64,000 nucleotides of DNA from Bacillota bacterium (GTDB lineage Bacteria > Bacillota > Clostridia > Christensenellales > SZUA-584). This document shows positions 7,646 to 16,346 of this stretch, in pieces. How positions within the stretch are numbered: position 1 is the first letter of the stretch; each line of letters begins with the position of its first letter. The position numbers and the translations under genes are program-made. The stretch is taken from positions 6,539-70,538 of the forward strand of contig JAEWCC010000014.1 in the NCBI GenBank assembly GCA_023390815.1. Direction: 5' to 3'. The notes beneath the pieces are model-generated. The model was not told where the DNA came from and made no database searches. It saw only the letters and a list, made by a program, of their open reading frames with translations.

Positions 7646-10132
7646 ATGAAAAGACGTATTTTGGAAATTGCCGTTATAATTCTAATCATTCTATCCCTTA
7701 CATCGACGGCGTTTGCTCAAGACAATCTGCAAAAGGTAATCAATGCAGGCAGCGCTGCCACAGACAGTAACGTCTACAGCTTCGGAAGTGCGATTACGGT
7801 GCTGGACAATACCGGCAGCTTGGCGAAGACGAACTGCTCGTTCGATGGCTGGAATACCGCGCCTGACGGAGAGGGAATTCCCTATACAAAAAATCAAACC
7901 TTCAGGATGCCCGCACGCAATGTCACGCTTTACGCGCAATGGGAACAATCCACTTTCTTAATCGCCTACGAATTGAACGGCGGCGTGGTGAACGGGGTAA
8001 ACCCGGCCACCTATACGGAAAGCGACGGCAGTATTACGCTGATCAATCCGACAAAAGACGGGTACGATTTTATCGGATGGTCTGGAACGGATATCGAGGA
8101 TGCATCGCCCAGCGTTACGATTCCGGCTGGTTCCACGGGGGACAGAGCCTATACGGCAAACTGGTCGCTGCATTCCTACAAGATTACGTACAACCTTGGA
8201 AGCGGCACGGCCGTCAATCCGGACACATATACGATTGAAAGCAGCAATATAACCCTGAATACTCCGACGAGACAAAACTGGTACTTTGATGGATGGTCGG
8301 GAACGGGTATCTCCGGAACATTGACGACCGTGACCATTCCGACGGGTTCAACGGGCGACAGAACCTATACTGCAAACTGGCTGCCTGTCCATTACGCCAA
8401 CAGCGAACGTTTATGGAATATCAGCGCGGCAAACGCGACCCTTTCCCCGGCATTCCATCCCAACACGTATGAGTATCTGTTGGCGCCGGACCTGGGCTGC
8501 AATTCTTCCACAATCACTGTTACGCCAAATGACCCGGCGGCTGCACTGACGATCAACGGGAAAGCGGCTAAAACAGTGACCCTGAGCTTGGGAAGCGGAG
8601 GGACGAGGCAGGCGGCCATACGGGTTGTCTCTGCAGACAGGCTGCGCTCATGCACCTATACGGTTAAAATGGTGCCGCGGTCAAGCGATGCAACGTTGTC
8701 GAATATAAATGCTTTTGGGGACATCCTGAGCCCGGGTTTTAGTCCGTCGGTAATGAATTATACATTAACGCCGAAAGTCGCGGGTGCTTCCGTCTGCATC
8801 TCCGTGAGCTTGAACGATCCTTATGCCACAGTCAGAATCAATGGGGAAAGCAGAGGCTCTATCCTTCTATCAGCAATCAGCAGCAATTATCCCAAAACGG
8901 CTTCGATCGAGGTCACAGCAGCGGATGGAGTTACAAAAAAGACTTATATCGTTACAGCGAGCTCGACCAGCAACAATGCGGATCTGGAAAATGCTCACAT
9001 CGCATGGGGAATCGATTCCGGAGTGCTGTCCCCGGAATTCAAGCCGAGTGTTACAAGCTATACCCTAAAACCGGCGGTCAGCGGAACTGGTGTCAAGCTT
9101 GTGTTCCAACCGGTTGACAACGGTGCGACCATCCGCGTTAACGGGCAAATCATGAATGGAAGCAGTGACGGGTATTCGCTGTTGTTCGGCAGCGCGGTCA
9201 ATTTGTTTCAAAAAGCGGTGATTGAGGTGAGGGCTTCAGACGGAAAAACAAAAAAAGCCTATACATTTACATTTAACGATCCTGCGCCCAGCGCTTATCT
9301 CGCGAGCGTACGCCTTTCTGCGGGTACGCTGTCCAAAACGTTTTCGAAAACAACATACAGCTATAAGATTGCGCTGGGGGAAAACCAGCCGAGCGTTACA
9401 TTGACGCCTGCAAAAGAGTATGACAGGGCGACGATGACAGTCAACGGTCAGACCGTATCGAACTATACGGTATCGCTTGCAAACGGTAAAAGCGCCACCA
9501 TAACCGTTAAGGTCAAATACGGAAGTACTGCAAAAACCTACACGTTTGCGGTTTCAAGGGCAAAATCGACAAACAACAGCCTGGCTTCGCTTACAGCCAG
9601 CGCGGGGACGTTTGACAGGCCGTTAAGCCCCAATGTGACAAACTATACGCTGACGCTCAACGAATTCACAAAGAGCGCAACGATATTTGATACGGCGGCG
9701 TCATCCTATGCAAGCGTCTCATTTAAATCAAAGGTCGTTACACTTTCGAATGGCCAGACGAAAAAGGTATCTATCACTGTTCGGGCACAGTCGGGAGCTA
9801 AAAAAACTTATACCGTTACCGTCAGAAGAGCGGCATCATCGGATACGGGCCTTCAATACCTGAAGACAAACTTGGCAGTCTGTCCGTTAACCCCTGTGTA
9901 CAGCACTGGTGTAACTACCTATACCGTTAAACTCCCGGCTAAAGTCGGTTCGGTGACTATTTCGGCCAAGACCACGGGATATAAGGCCGCTGTTTACTTT
10001 GATGGATCCAAGAAGTCGTCTAAAAAGGTTACTCTACAGGCCGGGCAAAGCATGGTAGTGCAGATAAAGGTGGTGGCGCAGTCGGGCGCTGTAAGGATAT
10101 ATAGAATAACGGTATCTAGAGATCTCCAGTGA
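7646..10132 (+). CDS. Secreted surface protein with InlB-type repeats and cadherin-like domains
   Basis: The 828-residue product begins with a signal peptide (MKRRILEI, hydrophobic core, cut near TAFAQ). Residues about 45-250 hold three Listeria-Bacteroides (InlB B-type) repeats with the pattern GYDFIGWSGT...TYTANW. From about 255 to the end come about seven cadherin-like beta-sandwich repeats of the PF12733 type, each starting near LSPAFHPNTYEYL or LSPGFSPSVMNYTL and ending in a TYTVxV strand. There is no LPXTG motif, transmembrane tail or SLH domain, so it is either secreted or held non-covalently. Its role is probably adhesion or surface scaffolding. Its ribosome site is weak (AGAGG), and it has no operon partner. 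Confidence 0.8.
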   Translation: MKRRILEIAVIILIILSLTSTAFAQDNLQKVINAGSAATDSNVYSFGSAITVLDNTGSLAKTNCSFDGWNTAPDGEGIPYTKNQTFRMPARNVTLYAQWEQSTFLIAYELNGGVVNGVNPATYTESDGSITLINPTKDGYDFIGWSGTDIEDASPSVTIPAGSTGDRAYTANWSLHSYKITYNLGSGTAVNPDTYTIESSNITLNTPTRQNWYFDGWSGTGISGTLTTVTIPTGSTGDRTYTANWLPVHYANSERLWNISAANATLSPAFHPNTYEYLLAPDLGCNSSTITVTPNDPAAALTINGKAAKTVTLSLGSGGTRQAAIRVVSADRLRSCTYTVKMVPRSSDATLSNINAFGDILSPGFSPSVMNYTLTPKVAGASVCISVSLNDPYATVRINGESRGSILLSAISSNYPKTASIEVTAADGVTKKTYIVTASSTSNNADLENAHIAWGIDSGVLSPEFKPSVTSYTLKPAVSGTGVKLVFQPVDNGATIRVNGQIMNGSSDGYSLLFGSAVNLFQKAVIEVRASDGKTKKAYTFTFNDPAPSAYLASVRLSAGTLSKTFSKTTYSYKIALGENQPSVTLTPAKEYDRATMTVNGQTVSNYTVSLANGKSATITVKVKYGSTAKTYTFAVSRAKSTNNSLASLTASAGTFDRPLSPNVTNYTLTLNEFTKSATIFDTAASSYASVSFKSKVVTLSNGQTKKVSITVRAQSGAKKTYTVTVRRAASSDTGLQYLKTNLAVCPLTPVYSTGVTTYTVKLPAKVGSVTISAKTTGYKAAVYFDGSKKSSKKVTLQAGQSMVVQIKVVAQSGAVRIYRITVSRDLQ

Positions 10133-10487
10133 TGCACTTACACGACCGCACGGCATATTCTCTCGCTCTAGAAAAAGATCCCTGTATGAGATTAACGATG
10201 TTACACACGCAGATAATTACTCTGTAAGGTTCAGGAGGCAAAAGCGCAGGCGGGCAAAAACTGAGCTTGAAATGCTGGTAAATGGCTATTTGCAGCGGGG
10301 GAACATTACTCTGCCTTTTTATCGAATCAGGCTTGCTTTAATTCGTGAGCCGGGTTAAGCGCACACGTGCATAGACGGATTAAATACGCGGGTTAACAGG
10401 AAGGTAGTTGAATAGTCCATTCAGATGGTTGCTGAATTATTTCTGTAAAATTTATTATATATGAGTACAAATCATAAAAAAACGTGG
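10133..10487 (+). other. Intergenic stretch without a supported gene
   Basis: A frame is open for about 75 codons from ~10131 to a TAA near 10359 (containing KTELEMLVNGYLQRG), but it has no usable start or ribosome site and no recognised similarity. It could be a gene relic. The last 60 bases are AT-rich and lead into the promoter of the next gene. Confidence 0.4.
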
Positions 10488-10493
10488 TATAAT
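10485..10493 (+). promoter_or_regulatory. Extended -10 promoter for the LCP gene
   Basis: TGGTATAAT gives a perfect -10 hexamer (10488-10493) with the TGn extension. No good -35 hexamer is present at 17 bp, which is common for extended -10 promoters. Confidence 0.6.
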
Positions 10494-10524
10494 ATCGGGC
10501 GGTGATGTTGCCGCGGCTCGCCGA

Positions 10525-11649
10525 ATGGCAGAAACGGACAACATTGCGCATAATATAAAAAGTACGTTTGATTTGTATAGGGAATCAAGTTTGAGGGTTG
10601 AAATGAATTCATCACAAAAGATTGTAATTAACGGAAAATCGCCGCAGCCGCCGCGCGGAAATCACAAGGCTTTCCGAACACTGTTGGTTGTTTTTATCGC
10701 TTTGGTGATTTCCCTGATCGGGTTGGTTGCTTTTATCCTGATTGACATGTCAAAAATCTGGAGCGATCCCGGCGAGGGCGGAATTATTGCGACCGAGACC
10801 GATGAAGACGCGCAGGGGCTGCCCGAGGCGACCTTCGAGCAGGGCGAGGTCACGGCAATCGAGAAAAAAGACAACGAAATTGATATCATGATGATCGGTG
10901 TTGACAATCGTGAAAACAAGTTTACGGGGCGATCGGACGTCATGATGTATCTGCGTGTCAACACGACCGATAAAACAATAAAGATGGTTTCTTTCATGCG
11001 CGATACGCTGGTGAGCATCGAAGATCATGGGAAAAATAAACTCAACACCGCTTACGGATTCGGTGGAATAGACCTGATGTACGACACATATCACAACAGC
11101 TTCGGGCTTGACCCGGATTACTATATCGTCGTCAATTTTTATGGCATGGAAGACATCATAAACGCGATGGGCGGTGTCGACATAGAGCTTGAACGAGACG
11201 AACTCGAATGGCTGAATAAATGCATTGATGAAATCAATTTTGAAGATTCCGGGGAGAATGTAGCAAACATCAGAAAATCAGGAATGCAGCATTTGAATGG
11301 GCGTCAGGCAGTGGCTTATATGCGCATTCGGCATCCGGGTGGCGATGATGGGCGTATTGCACGTCAGCAAGCTGTTATGTTTAAACTGTTTGAAAAGGCA
11401 CGGGATATCGGAGCCGGACAGATTCCTTCATTACTCGACGCCATGGTCAGTTATGTAAAAACGGATATGCCGGTCTCCAAAATGCTTGATCTTGCCTCGG
11501 CGGTAAGGGGTATGCAAACAAGCAGCGTTTCAACATTTCGGTATCCCGATAAATTCAAGTCCGGTAACTATAACAATATGTCGGTTGTGCAGCCGGAAGA
11601 CTTTAACACAGAGTTCCAGAAGCTTTATGACTTTCTGAACAACGATTAA
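10525..11649 (+). CDS. LytR-CpsA-Psr (LCP) family cell-wall ligase
   Basis: The product of up to 374 residues has a short cytoplasmic N-terminus, one membrane helix (about 52-75, LLVVFIALVISLIGLVAF) and an extracellular LCP domain (about 115-320). Diagnostic blocks are IMMIGVDNR, GRSDVMMYLRVN, SFMRDTLVSI with the conserved Arg of the polyprenyl-phosphate site, NFYGMEDIINAMGGVDIEL and AYMRIRHPGGDDGRIARQQ. LCP enzymes move teichoic acid or polysaccharide chains from lipid carriers to peptidoglycan. The ATG at 10525 has a poor ribosome site; an in-frame ATG at 10603 is an alternative. Monocistronic, followed by a terminator. Confidence 0.9.
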   Translation: MAETDNIAHNIKSTFDLYRESSLRVEMNSSQKIVINGKSPQPPRGNHKAFRTLLVVFIALVISLIGLVAFILIDMSKIWSDPGEGGIIATETDEDAQGLPEATFEQGEVTAIEKKDNEIDIMMIGVDNRENKFTGRSDVMMYLRVNTTDKTIKMVSFMRDTLVSIEDHGKNKLNTAYGFGGIDLMYDTYHNSFGLDPDYYIVVNFYGMEDIINAMGGVDIELERDELEWLNKCIDEINFEDSGENVANIRKSGMQHLNGRQAVAYMRIRHPGGDDGRIARQQAVMFKLFEKARDIGAGQIPSLLDAMVSYVKTDMPVSKMLDLASAVRGMQTSSVSTFRYPDKFKSGNYNNMSVVQPEDFNTEFQKLYDFLNND

Positions 11650-11661
11650 TAAAAGCGCAGA

Positions 11662-11690
11662 AGAGGGCGTCGCAGGATGCCCTCTTTTTG
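11662..11690 (+). terminator. Terminator of the LCP gene
   Basis: AGAGGGC at 11662-11668 pairs with GCCCTCT at 11679-11685, and a T run follows. Confidence 0.85.
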
Positions 11691-11769
11691 TTTCGGGAAC
11701 GAGCGAGAGCCCTTCCCAGAGCGGCATATTTATATCATCTCCTCAATCGGTCGCGTTGGCGATAAAAAA

Positions 11770-11790
11770 GAAGCGCCTATTGGACGCTTC
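11770..11790 (-). terminator. Terminator of the amino-acid ABC operon
   Basis: On the reverse strand GAAGCG and CGCTTC (11785-11790 and 11770-11775) form a stem followed by TTTTTTATC. It lies 12 bases beyond the ATPase stop. Confidence 0.75.
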
Positions 11791-11801
11791 GGCTTTTATG
11801 C

Positions 11802-12575
11802 TTATAGTACCTTGGCGAGAAAGCTTTGCAAACGCTCGGCCTTGGGGCTGCTGAACAGCGCTGCGGGGGTGTTTTCCTCCACGATGCGGCCCTCGTCCAT
11901 GAAGATGGCGTGTGTGCCGACCTCGCGCGCAAAGCCCATCTCGTGCGTGACGACGACCATCGTCATGCCGCCCTGCGCGAGCGACTTCATGACGTCCAGC
12001 ACCTCGCCGACCATTTCGGGATCGAGCGCGGAGGTGGGCTCGTCGAACAACATCACGTCGGGGTTCATCGCGAGCGCGCGCACGATGGCGATACGCTGCT
12101 TCTGTCCGCCCGAAAGCTGGTTCGGGTACGCTTCGGCACGGTCCGCAAGGCCGACGCGGGAGAGCAGCGCCATGGCGTTGCTTTCCGCTTCCTCCTGCGA
12201 CTGCCTTAAAAGCTTCATGGGCGCGAGCGTGAGGTTTTTGAGCACCTTCATATGCGGAAACAGGTTGAACTGCTGGAACACCATGCCCATCTTCTGGCGG
12301 TGAATGTTGATGTCCACCTTGGGGCTGGTGATATCCACACCTTCAAAGAAGATATGACCGCCTGTGGGCACCTCAAGCAGGTTGAGGCAGCGCAGAAAGG
12401 TGGATTTGCCCGAGCCCGAAGGCCCGATGACGACGGTGACGTCGCCCTTTTTGATTTCGGCGTCGATGCCATCCAGCGCCTTGATGGCGCCATAGTGTTT
12501 TTCCAGGCCCTCGGTACGGATGAGTACATCGTCCTGAAGTTCCAAAGAAGCTAAGTTATTAAGGTTATCGTTCAC
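11802..12575 (-). CDS. Polar amino-acid ABC transporter, ATP-binding protein
   Basis: This 257-residue protein of the GlnQ/ArtP class starts at a GTG that overlaps the permease gene by 11 bases. Walker A is GPSGSGKST, the Q-loop sits in VFQQFNLFPH, the signature is LSGGQKQRIAI, Walker B is VMLFDEPTSALDPE and the switch histidine is in VVVTHEMG. It powers import through the neighbouring permease. Last gene of a binding protein-permease-ATPase operon; the candidate ARG box upstream suggests a basic amino acid as substrate. Confidence 0.95.
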   Translation of the reverse strand: MNDNLNNLASLELQDDVLIRTEGLEKHYGAIKALDGIDAEIKKGDVTVVIGPSGSGKSTFLRCLNLLEVPTGGHIFFEGVDITSPKVDINIHRQKMGMVFQQFNLFPHMKVLKNLTLAPMKLLRQSQEEAESNAMALLSRVGLADRAEAYPNQLSGGQKQRIAIVRALAMNPDVMLFDEPTSALDPEMVGEVLDVMKSLAQGGMTMVVVTHEMGFAREVGTHAIFMDEGRIVEENTPAALFSSPKAERLQSFLAKVL

Positions 12576-13269
12576 TGCGGCGCAGCCTCCTTTCGAGCTT
12601 GCTCACGCCAAAGGAGAGCAGCATGGTGATCATAAGATAGATCAGTGCCGCTGCGAGAAGCGGCAGCGTATAGTTGTAGATGGCGCCGCCGATGTTGAAC
12701 GCACCGCGCGTCAGGTCTTCCACGGCGATATAGCCCGCGACGGAGGTTTCCTTGATAAGCACGATGAACTCGTTGGCAAGTGCCGGGATCACATTCTTAA
12801 ACGCCTGCGGCATGATGATGCGCACCATGGTCTGCGTATAGTTAAACCCAAGGCTTCTGCCCGCTTCAAACTGGCCCGCGTCGATCGCGTTGATGCCGCT
12901 GCGGAATATCTCCGCTACATAAGCACCCGAGTTGATGCCGAACGCAAGGATTGCAAGCGGTATCTTGAAGGTGGTGGGGGCGGAGGCAAAAATCACGTAA
13001 TAGATGATCATAATCTGCACCATGACCGGAGTACCGCGGATGACGGTCAGATAGACCTGGCATATTGCGTTGCTGATCTTGAGCTTGCCGGTTTTATCAT
13101 GTGTGGTGCGGATAATCGATACGATGAAGCCGATTACGATACCGATCATGACGGCGAAAAGCGTAATGATCAGCGTGTTAACAAGGCCATTCGTGATAAA
13201 TTTCCATCGCGCTTTTTCAATGAACGCAACCGTGAAATCGTGTAAGAAATTCTGCCACCACTCAGCCAT
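12565..13269 (-). CDS. Polar amino-acid ABC transporter permease (HisM/GlnP type)
   Basis: The 234-residue membrane protein has about five hydrophobic helices and the EAA loop EAGRSLGFNYTQTMVRIIMPQ that contacts the ATPase, in the His/Glu/Gln/Arg/opine permease family. The ATG at 13269 has AAAAGGAG upstream. It lies between the binding protein and ATPase genes and overlaps the latter. The leader hairpin at 13307-13334 probably lowers its expression relative to the binding protein. Confidence 0.95.
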   Translation of the reverse strand: MAEWWQNFLHDFTVAFIEKARWKFITNGLVNTLIITLFAVMIGIVIGFIVSIIRTTHDKTGKLKISNAICQVYLTVIRGTPVMVQIMIIYYVIFASAPTTFKIPLAILAFGINSGAYVAEIFRSGINAIDAGQFEAGRSLGFNYTQTMVRIIMPQAFKNVIPALANEFIVLIKETSVAGYIAVEDLTRGAFNIGGAIYNYTLPLLAAALIYLMITMLLSFGVSKLERRLRRSER

Positions 13270-13306
13270 GCAATCATCTCCTTTTTGTATGGTGTGGGGA
13301 ATATAA

Positions 13307-13334
13307 AAGGCTGCCCGGTAAATCAGGCAGCCTT
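13307..13334 (-). terminator. Partial terminator between binding protein and permease genes
   Basis: Read on the reverse strand, AAGGCTGCC and GGCAGCCTT form a 9 bp stem around a 10-base loop, followed by TTATATT. Such a leaky terminator in ABC operons lets the binding protein be made in excess over the membrane complex. Confidence 0.7.
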
Positions 13335-13395
13335 AGCGTCATCGATCCTTCTGCCCTTTAAAAGGTACCAGCGGACCGGCACTTTGTCAAGCGAT

Positions 13396-14235
13396 TTAGG
13401 CGGCAGTGATGTACTTGTCGAGGATCGCCTGCACCTCGCCCGAAGCGATGAGCTCATCGAGTGCTGCGTTGATCTGGTCAAGCAGTTCGGTATTTTCCTT
13501 CGCGACGCAGATCGCGTAGTTCTCGGTGATGTACTCGGTTTCGAGGATTGAGAGACCTTCGTTCTGCTCCACGAATACCTTGGCGGGCTCGTTGTCAATG
13601 ACGACCGCGTCGATCTTGCCCTGCACCAGCGCCTGCACCGCGTCGGCGCCCTTGTTGTAACGCTCGATCTGCGCCTTGCCTGTGTCTACGAGATCCCAGG
13701 TGATGTAAAGGTCGCCCGTGGTGGAGAGCTGTACGCCGATCGTCTTGCCTTCCAGATCCTCTACGGAAGCGATGTCGGAACCTTCGGGAACGATGATGAC
13801 CTGCTTGCCGGTCGCATACGAGGTGGAGAAGCTAACGGACTCAAGACGCTCGTCCGTAATCGTCATGCCGGCCATGCCGATATCGACCTTGCCGGTTTTA
13901 ACCGAAGTGATGATCGAGTCGAATTCCATGTCTTCGATCTGGAGCTCCATACCGAGCTTCTCGGCGATGAGGCCCGCGATTTCCGCATCGATACCTACGA
14001 TATTCTCGCCATCATAGTATTCATACGGCGGGAACTGCGCGTTGGTCGCCATCGTCAGCACAGTCTTCTCGGTGCTGGCTTCGACGGATTCGCTTGCGGC
14101 GGCGGATTCCGAGACGGCGACCGATTCGCTCGGGGCGGCGGAGCTTTCATCAGTCGCTACCTGTGTGCATGCTGCAAATGAGAATATCAGGCTAAGAGCC
14201 AGAACAACCACAACCAGTTTCTTAAACATCTTCAT
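13396..14235 (-). CDS. Polar amino-acid ABC transporter substrate-binding lipoprotein
   Basis: The start at 14235 has GAGGAGG 6 bases upstream; a longer frame from 14250 is less likely. The 279-residue product has a lipoprotein signal ending IFSFAAC (lipid Cys at about 22), then a Ser/Ala/Glu-rich linker (about 25-55), then an SBP_bac_3 domain with KTVLTMATNAQFPPYEYYDG, SIITSVKTGKVDIGMAGMTI and IGVQLSTTGDLYI. The domain binds a polar amino acid outside the membrane and delivers it to the permease. First gene of the operon. Confidence 0.93.
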   Translation of the reverse strand: MKMFKKLVVVVLALSLIFSFAACTQVATDESSAAPSESVAVSESAAASESVEASTEKTVLTMATNAQFPPYEYYDGENIVGIDAEIAGLIAEKLGMELQIEDMEFDSIITSVKTGKVDIGMAGMTITDERLESVSFSTSYATGKQVIIVPEGSDIASVEDLEGKTIGVQLSTTGDLYITWDLVDTGKAQIERYNKGADAVQALVQGKIDAVVIDNEPAKVFVEQNEGLSILETEYITENYAICVAKENTELLDQINAALDELIASGEVQAILDKYITAA

Positions 14236-14264
14236 GTTATTCCTCCTCAAACTTTGTTTTGCAT

Positions 14265-14293
14265 ATTATAATACATAAATACGCATAAATCAA
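14265..14293 (-). promoter_or_regulatory. Promoter of the amino-acid ABC operon
   Basis: On the reverse strand TTGATT (14288-14293) and TATAAT (14265-14270) are 17 bases apart and face the binding-protein gene. Confidence 0.7.
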
Positions 14294-14300
14294 TAGAAAA

Positions 14301-14316
14301 ATGAATAAATATTCAA
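14301..14316. promoter_or_regulatory. Candidate ARG box (ArgR/AhrC operator)
   Basis: ATGAATAAATATTCAA contains TGAAT-4-ATTCA in a full A/T context, which matches the ARG-box core TGAATNNNNATTCA. It lies just upstream of the -35 of the amino-acid ABC promoter. If real, ArgR would couple this importer to arginine supply. Short AT-rich palindromes can arise by chance, so the call is moderate. Confidence 0.5.
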
Positions 14317-14384
14317 TCATTTTTTATCGTCAATTAAAAGGCGGATCTGACCATAGCATAACGTATAATGCCGCAATATCCCCA

Positions 14385-14414
14385 TTGTATGTACCGCTCG
14401 GTTTGACGTATAAT
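14385..14414 (+). promoter_or_regulatory. Promoter of mgsA
   Basis: TTGTAT (14385-14390) and TATAAT (14409-14414) are separated by 18 bases, and the start codon lies 32 bases further on. Confidence 0.6.
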
Positions 14415-14445
14415 GCTCTTGCAATCATATATAAAGGGGTTACGG

Positions 14446-14898
14446 ATGGAGACATATACGATCAAGGCGCAAAAACATATCGCGCTGGTAGCACACGACA
14501 ACCGCAAGGATGACCTGATCGCCTGGGCGAAGAAGAACGAGCCGATGCTTCGGCGGCACTTCCTTTGCGGCACGGGCACGACGGCCAAAAAGGTATCCGA
14601 GGCGACGGGGCTGCCCGTTCACCCGTACAAGAGCGGCCCGCTGGGCGGTGACGTGCAGATCAGCTCGGCAATTTGTGACGGCACAGTCGATTTTCTGATA
14701 TTCTTTTGGGACCCGCTGACCTCGCAGCCGCACGACCCGGATGTGAAGGCGTTGCTGCGCATCGCGGTGCTTTACAACATTCCCGTGGCAATGAACCAAT
14801 CGACGGCGGATTTTCTGCTTACGTCCGCCCTGATGGAGCAGGACTACAAGCACGTAATACTCGACTGCAGCAGCATATCGCAGGAGCGGCGTTTTTAG
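14446..14898 (+). CDS. mgsA: Methylglyoxal synthase
   Basis: Starting at 14446 (AAAGGGG upstream) the enzyme has 150 residues, the normal family length. It converts dihydroxyacetone phosphate to methylglyoxal and phosphate, a bypass of lower glycolysis under phosphate limitation. All catalytic positions of the Escherichia coli enzyme are present with a shift of two: His17, Asp69 in GPLGGDVQ, Asp89 in FFWDPL, His96 and Asp99 in QPHDPDVK. Cytosolic and monocistronic with its own promoter; it ends at a strong terminator about 140 bases downstream. Confidence 0.95.
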   Translation: METYTIKAQKHIALVAHDNRKDDLIAWAKKNEPMLRRHFLCGTGTTAKKVSEATGLPVHPYKSGPLGGDVQISSAICDGTVDFLIFFWDPLTSQPHDPDVKALLRIAVLYNIPVAMNQSTADFLLTSALMEQDYKHVILDCSSISQERRF

Positions 14899-15037
14899 CG
14901 AAAGCGGTGTTTTTATCGAAGCCTATTGATTCGGTGAGTCTAACCCCGAAAGACAGCGGAAAAGGCTTACGGCGAAACGGAACATGCGAAGCGCATATTG
15001 GAGATAGCGGTGGGCAATTCCAATATTACTGATAAGG

Positions 15038-15073
15038 AAAGCGGATATGTATTTGCGGTCATATCCGCTTTTT
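15038..15073 (+). terminator. Strong hairpin terminator after mgsA
   Basis: AAAGCGGATATG at 15038-15049 pairs with CATATCCGCTTT at 15060-15071, followed by further T residues. The rest of the ~320 bp gap holds only the next promoter. Confidence 0.85.
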
Positions 15074-15106
15074 CATGTTCGTGCAGTAACCAAACTGATA
15101 AAAATA

Positions 15107-15115
15107 TGGTATAAT
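15107..15115 (+). promoter_or_regulatory. Extended -10 promoter of the lipoprotein gene
   Basis: TGGTATAAT (hexamer at 15110-15115), the same extended -10 form as in front of the LCP gene. Confidence 0.5.
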
Positions 15116-15219
15116 CATGTGATTCCATGAAACATCCTCTGCTCATATCAACAACAGTGTACCAGCTCCTGTGTGCCCGATAATCCGAAAGAAAAGATTA
15201 TTTGCGAAGGGGTGTGAAT

Positions 15220-16146
15220 ATGAGAAAACTCAAATGCGGGATAACCGTGGCGACACTAACGCTGCTTGCGCTTTCCGGCTGCTCGCTGATACTTCCGGTT
15301 AAGGAAACGCCTGCTGAAACACCGAAACCAACCGCTACCGCCACGGTTGTGCCAACCCCGGCAAGCTCTCCGCACATTTCCGCTACAGCCACAACCGTGC
15401 CGTCGCCTTCCAAAAGCCCTGAACCTGACAGAACGCCGCTGCCCGAAGTCACGCAGATGTTCCCCGACATATCGTATACGTTCGATTCTGACGAAAATGG
15501 GCAGCCGGAGAATGTCACGTTGTATGTGCTGGAAGACGCGGGAGACAGACCGGAGATACAGCTCAGTGTGCTGAGCGGCGCCGAAACCTATGCGGCCAAT
15601 GAAGGTTGGTTCATGTCTGCCTATTATATGGACTTTACGGGCGGCCAGGCCTGTGTGCTGCTCAGTATGGACGCGATGTCGGATGACTGGTGGACCGCAG
15701 TTTATCGGTTGAACGGAGGAACGATGCCCGTAATGACGGACCAGACAAGCGGGTATGTCGAGCGGCTTGACGGATGGTCGGTCACCATGGTGGACAATAT
15801 TGATGTGCTGGGTACCTATAACGCACAGTGTGAATATCAAATTGGTGACAGCCTGGACCTTAAGCCTGCGGGAGACGGCCTTTGGCATATGAGAGAAAAC
15901 GACGAGTTCATCACCTGCCTGGTGGAATTGCCCGTGGAATTTCGCGCGGATAATTCGTACAAGCCGGGAATACTGGAACCGGGGGCCTCAAGCCGATTCA
16001 CATCCACCGATAACGAGACGATGGTATATTTTGAAGGGCAGGACGGCAGCGAGGGCAGGCTTCAATTTACACGCGAAGGCGGTTCTTTATCTATCAACGG
16101 CATGGAGGACTGGGATTGCTTTGAGTCGCTGCCTTACGCGGGATGA
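15220..16146 (+). CDS. Lipoprotein of unknown function
   Basis: The ATG at 15220 has GAAGGGGTG upstream. The 308-residue product carries a lipobox (LALSGC, lipid Cys at about 21), a 55-residue Pro/Thr/Ser linker (TPAETPKPTATATVVP), and a globular domain of about 230 residues starting near MFPDISYTFDSDENGQPENV. The domain is acidic and strand-rich and includes two Trp-rich stretches (DDWWTAVYRLN, EGWFMSAYYMDF). I do not recognise a family. It is anchored on the outer face of the membrane. The linker resembles that of the next gene, so the two may have related jobs. Confidence 0.75.
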   Translation: MRKLKCGITVATLTLLALSGCSLILPVKETPAETPKPTATATVVPTPASSPHISATATTVPSPSKSPEPDRTPLPEVTQMFPDISYTFDSDENGQPENVTLYVLEDAGDRPEIQLSVLSGAETYAANEGWFMSAYYMDFTGGQACVLLSMDAMSDDWWTAVYRLNGGTMPVMTDQTSGYVERLDGWSVTMVDNIDVLGTYNAQCEYQIGDSLDLKPAGDGLWHMRENDEFITCLVELPVEFRADNSYKPGILEPGASSRFTSTDNETMVYFEGQDGSEGRLQFTREGGSLSINGMEDWDCFESLPYAG

Positions 16147-16311
16147 CCGACTGAGCGAAACCGCAACTGTATAAACTGCGGCCTTTTGCGTCATAAGGTT
16201 TCCGCCTCGCCGTCCGACTGGCCGGACAGCATCAACGCTTTCGAGAGATTGGAATTGATGGCTGATATGTGAAATGTTCACGGAATGGACAACCTTCAAC
16301 GGGGAAGCCTG

Positions 16312-16320
16312 TGTTATAAT
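16312..16320 (+). promoter_or_regulatory. Extended -10 promoter of the MBL lipoprotein gene
   Basis: TGTTATAAT, with hexamer TATAAT at 16315-16320, 27 bases before the start codon. Confidence 0.5.
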
Positions 16321-16346
16321 GGTGCAAAACGTGCAACGGGGGATTG

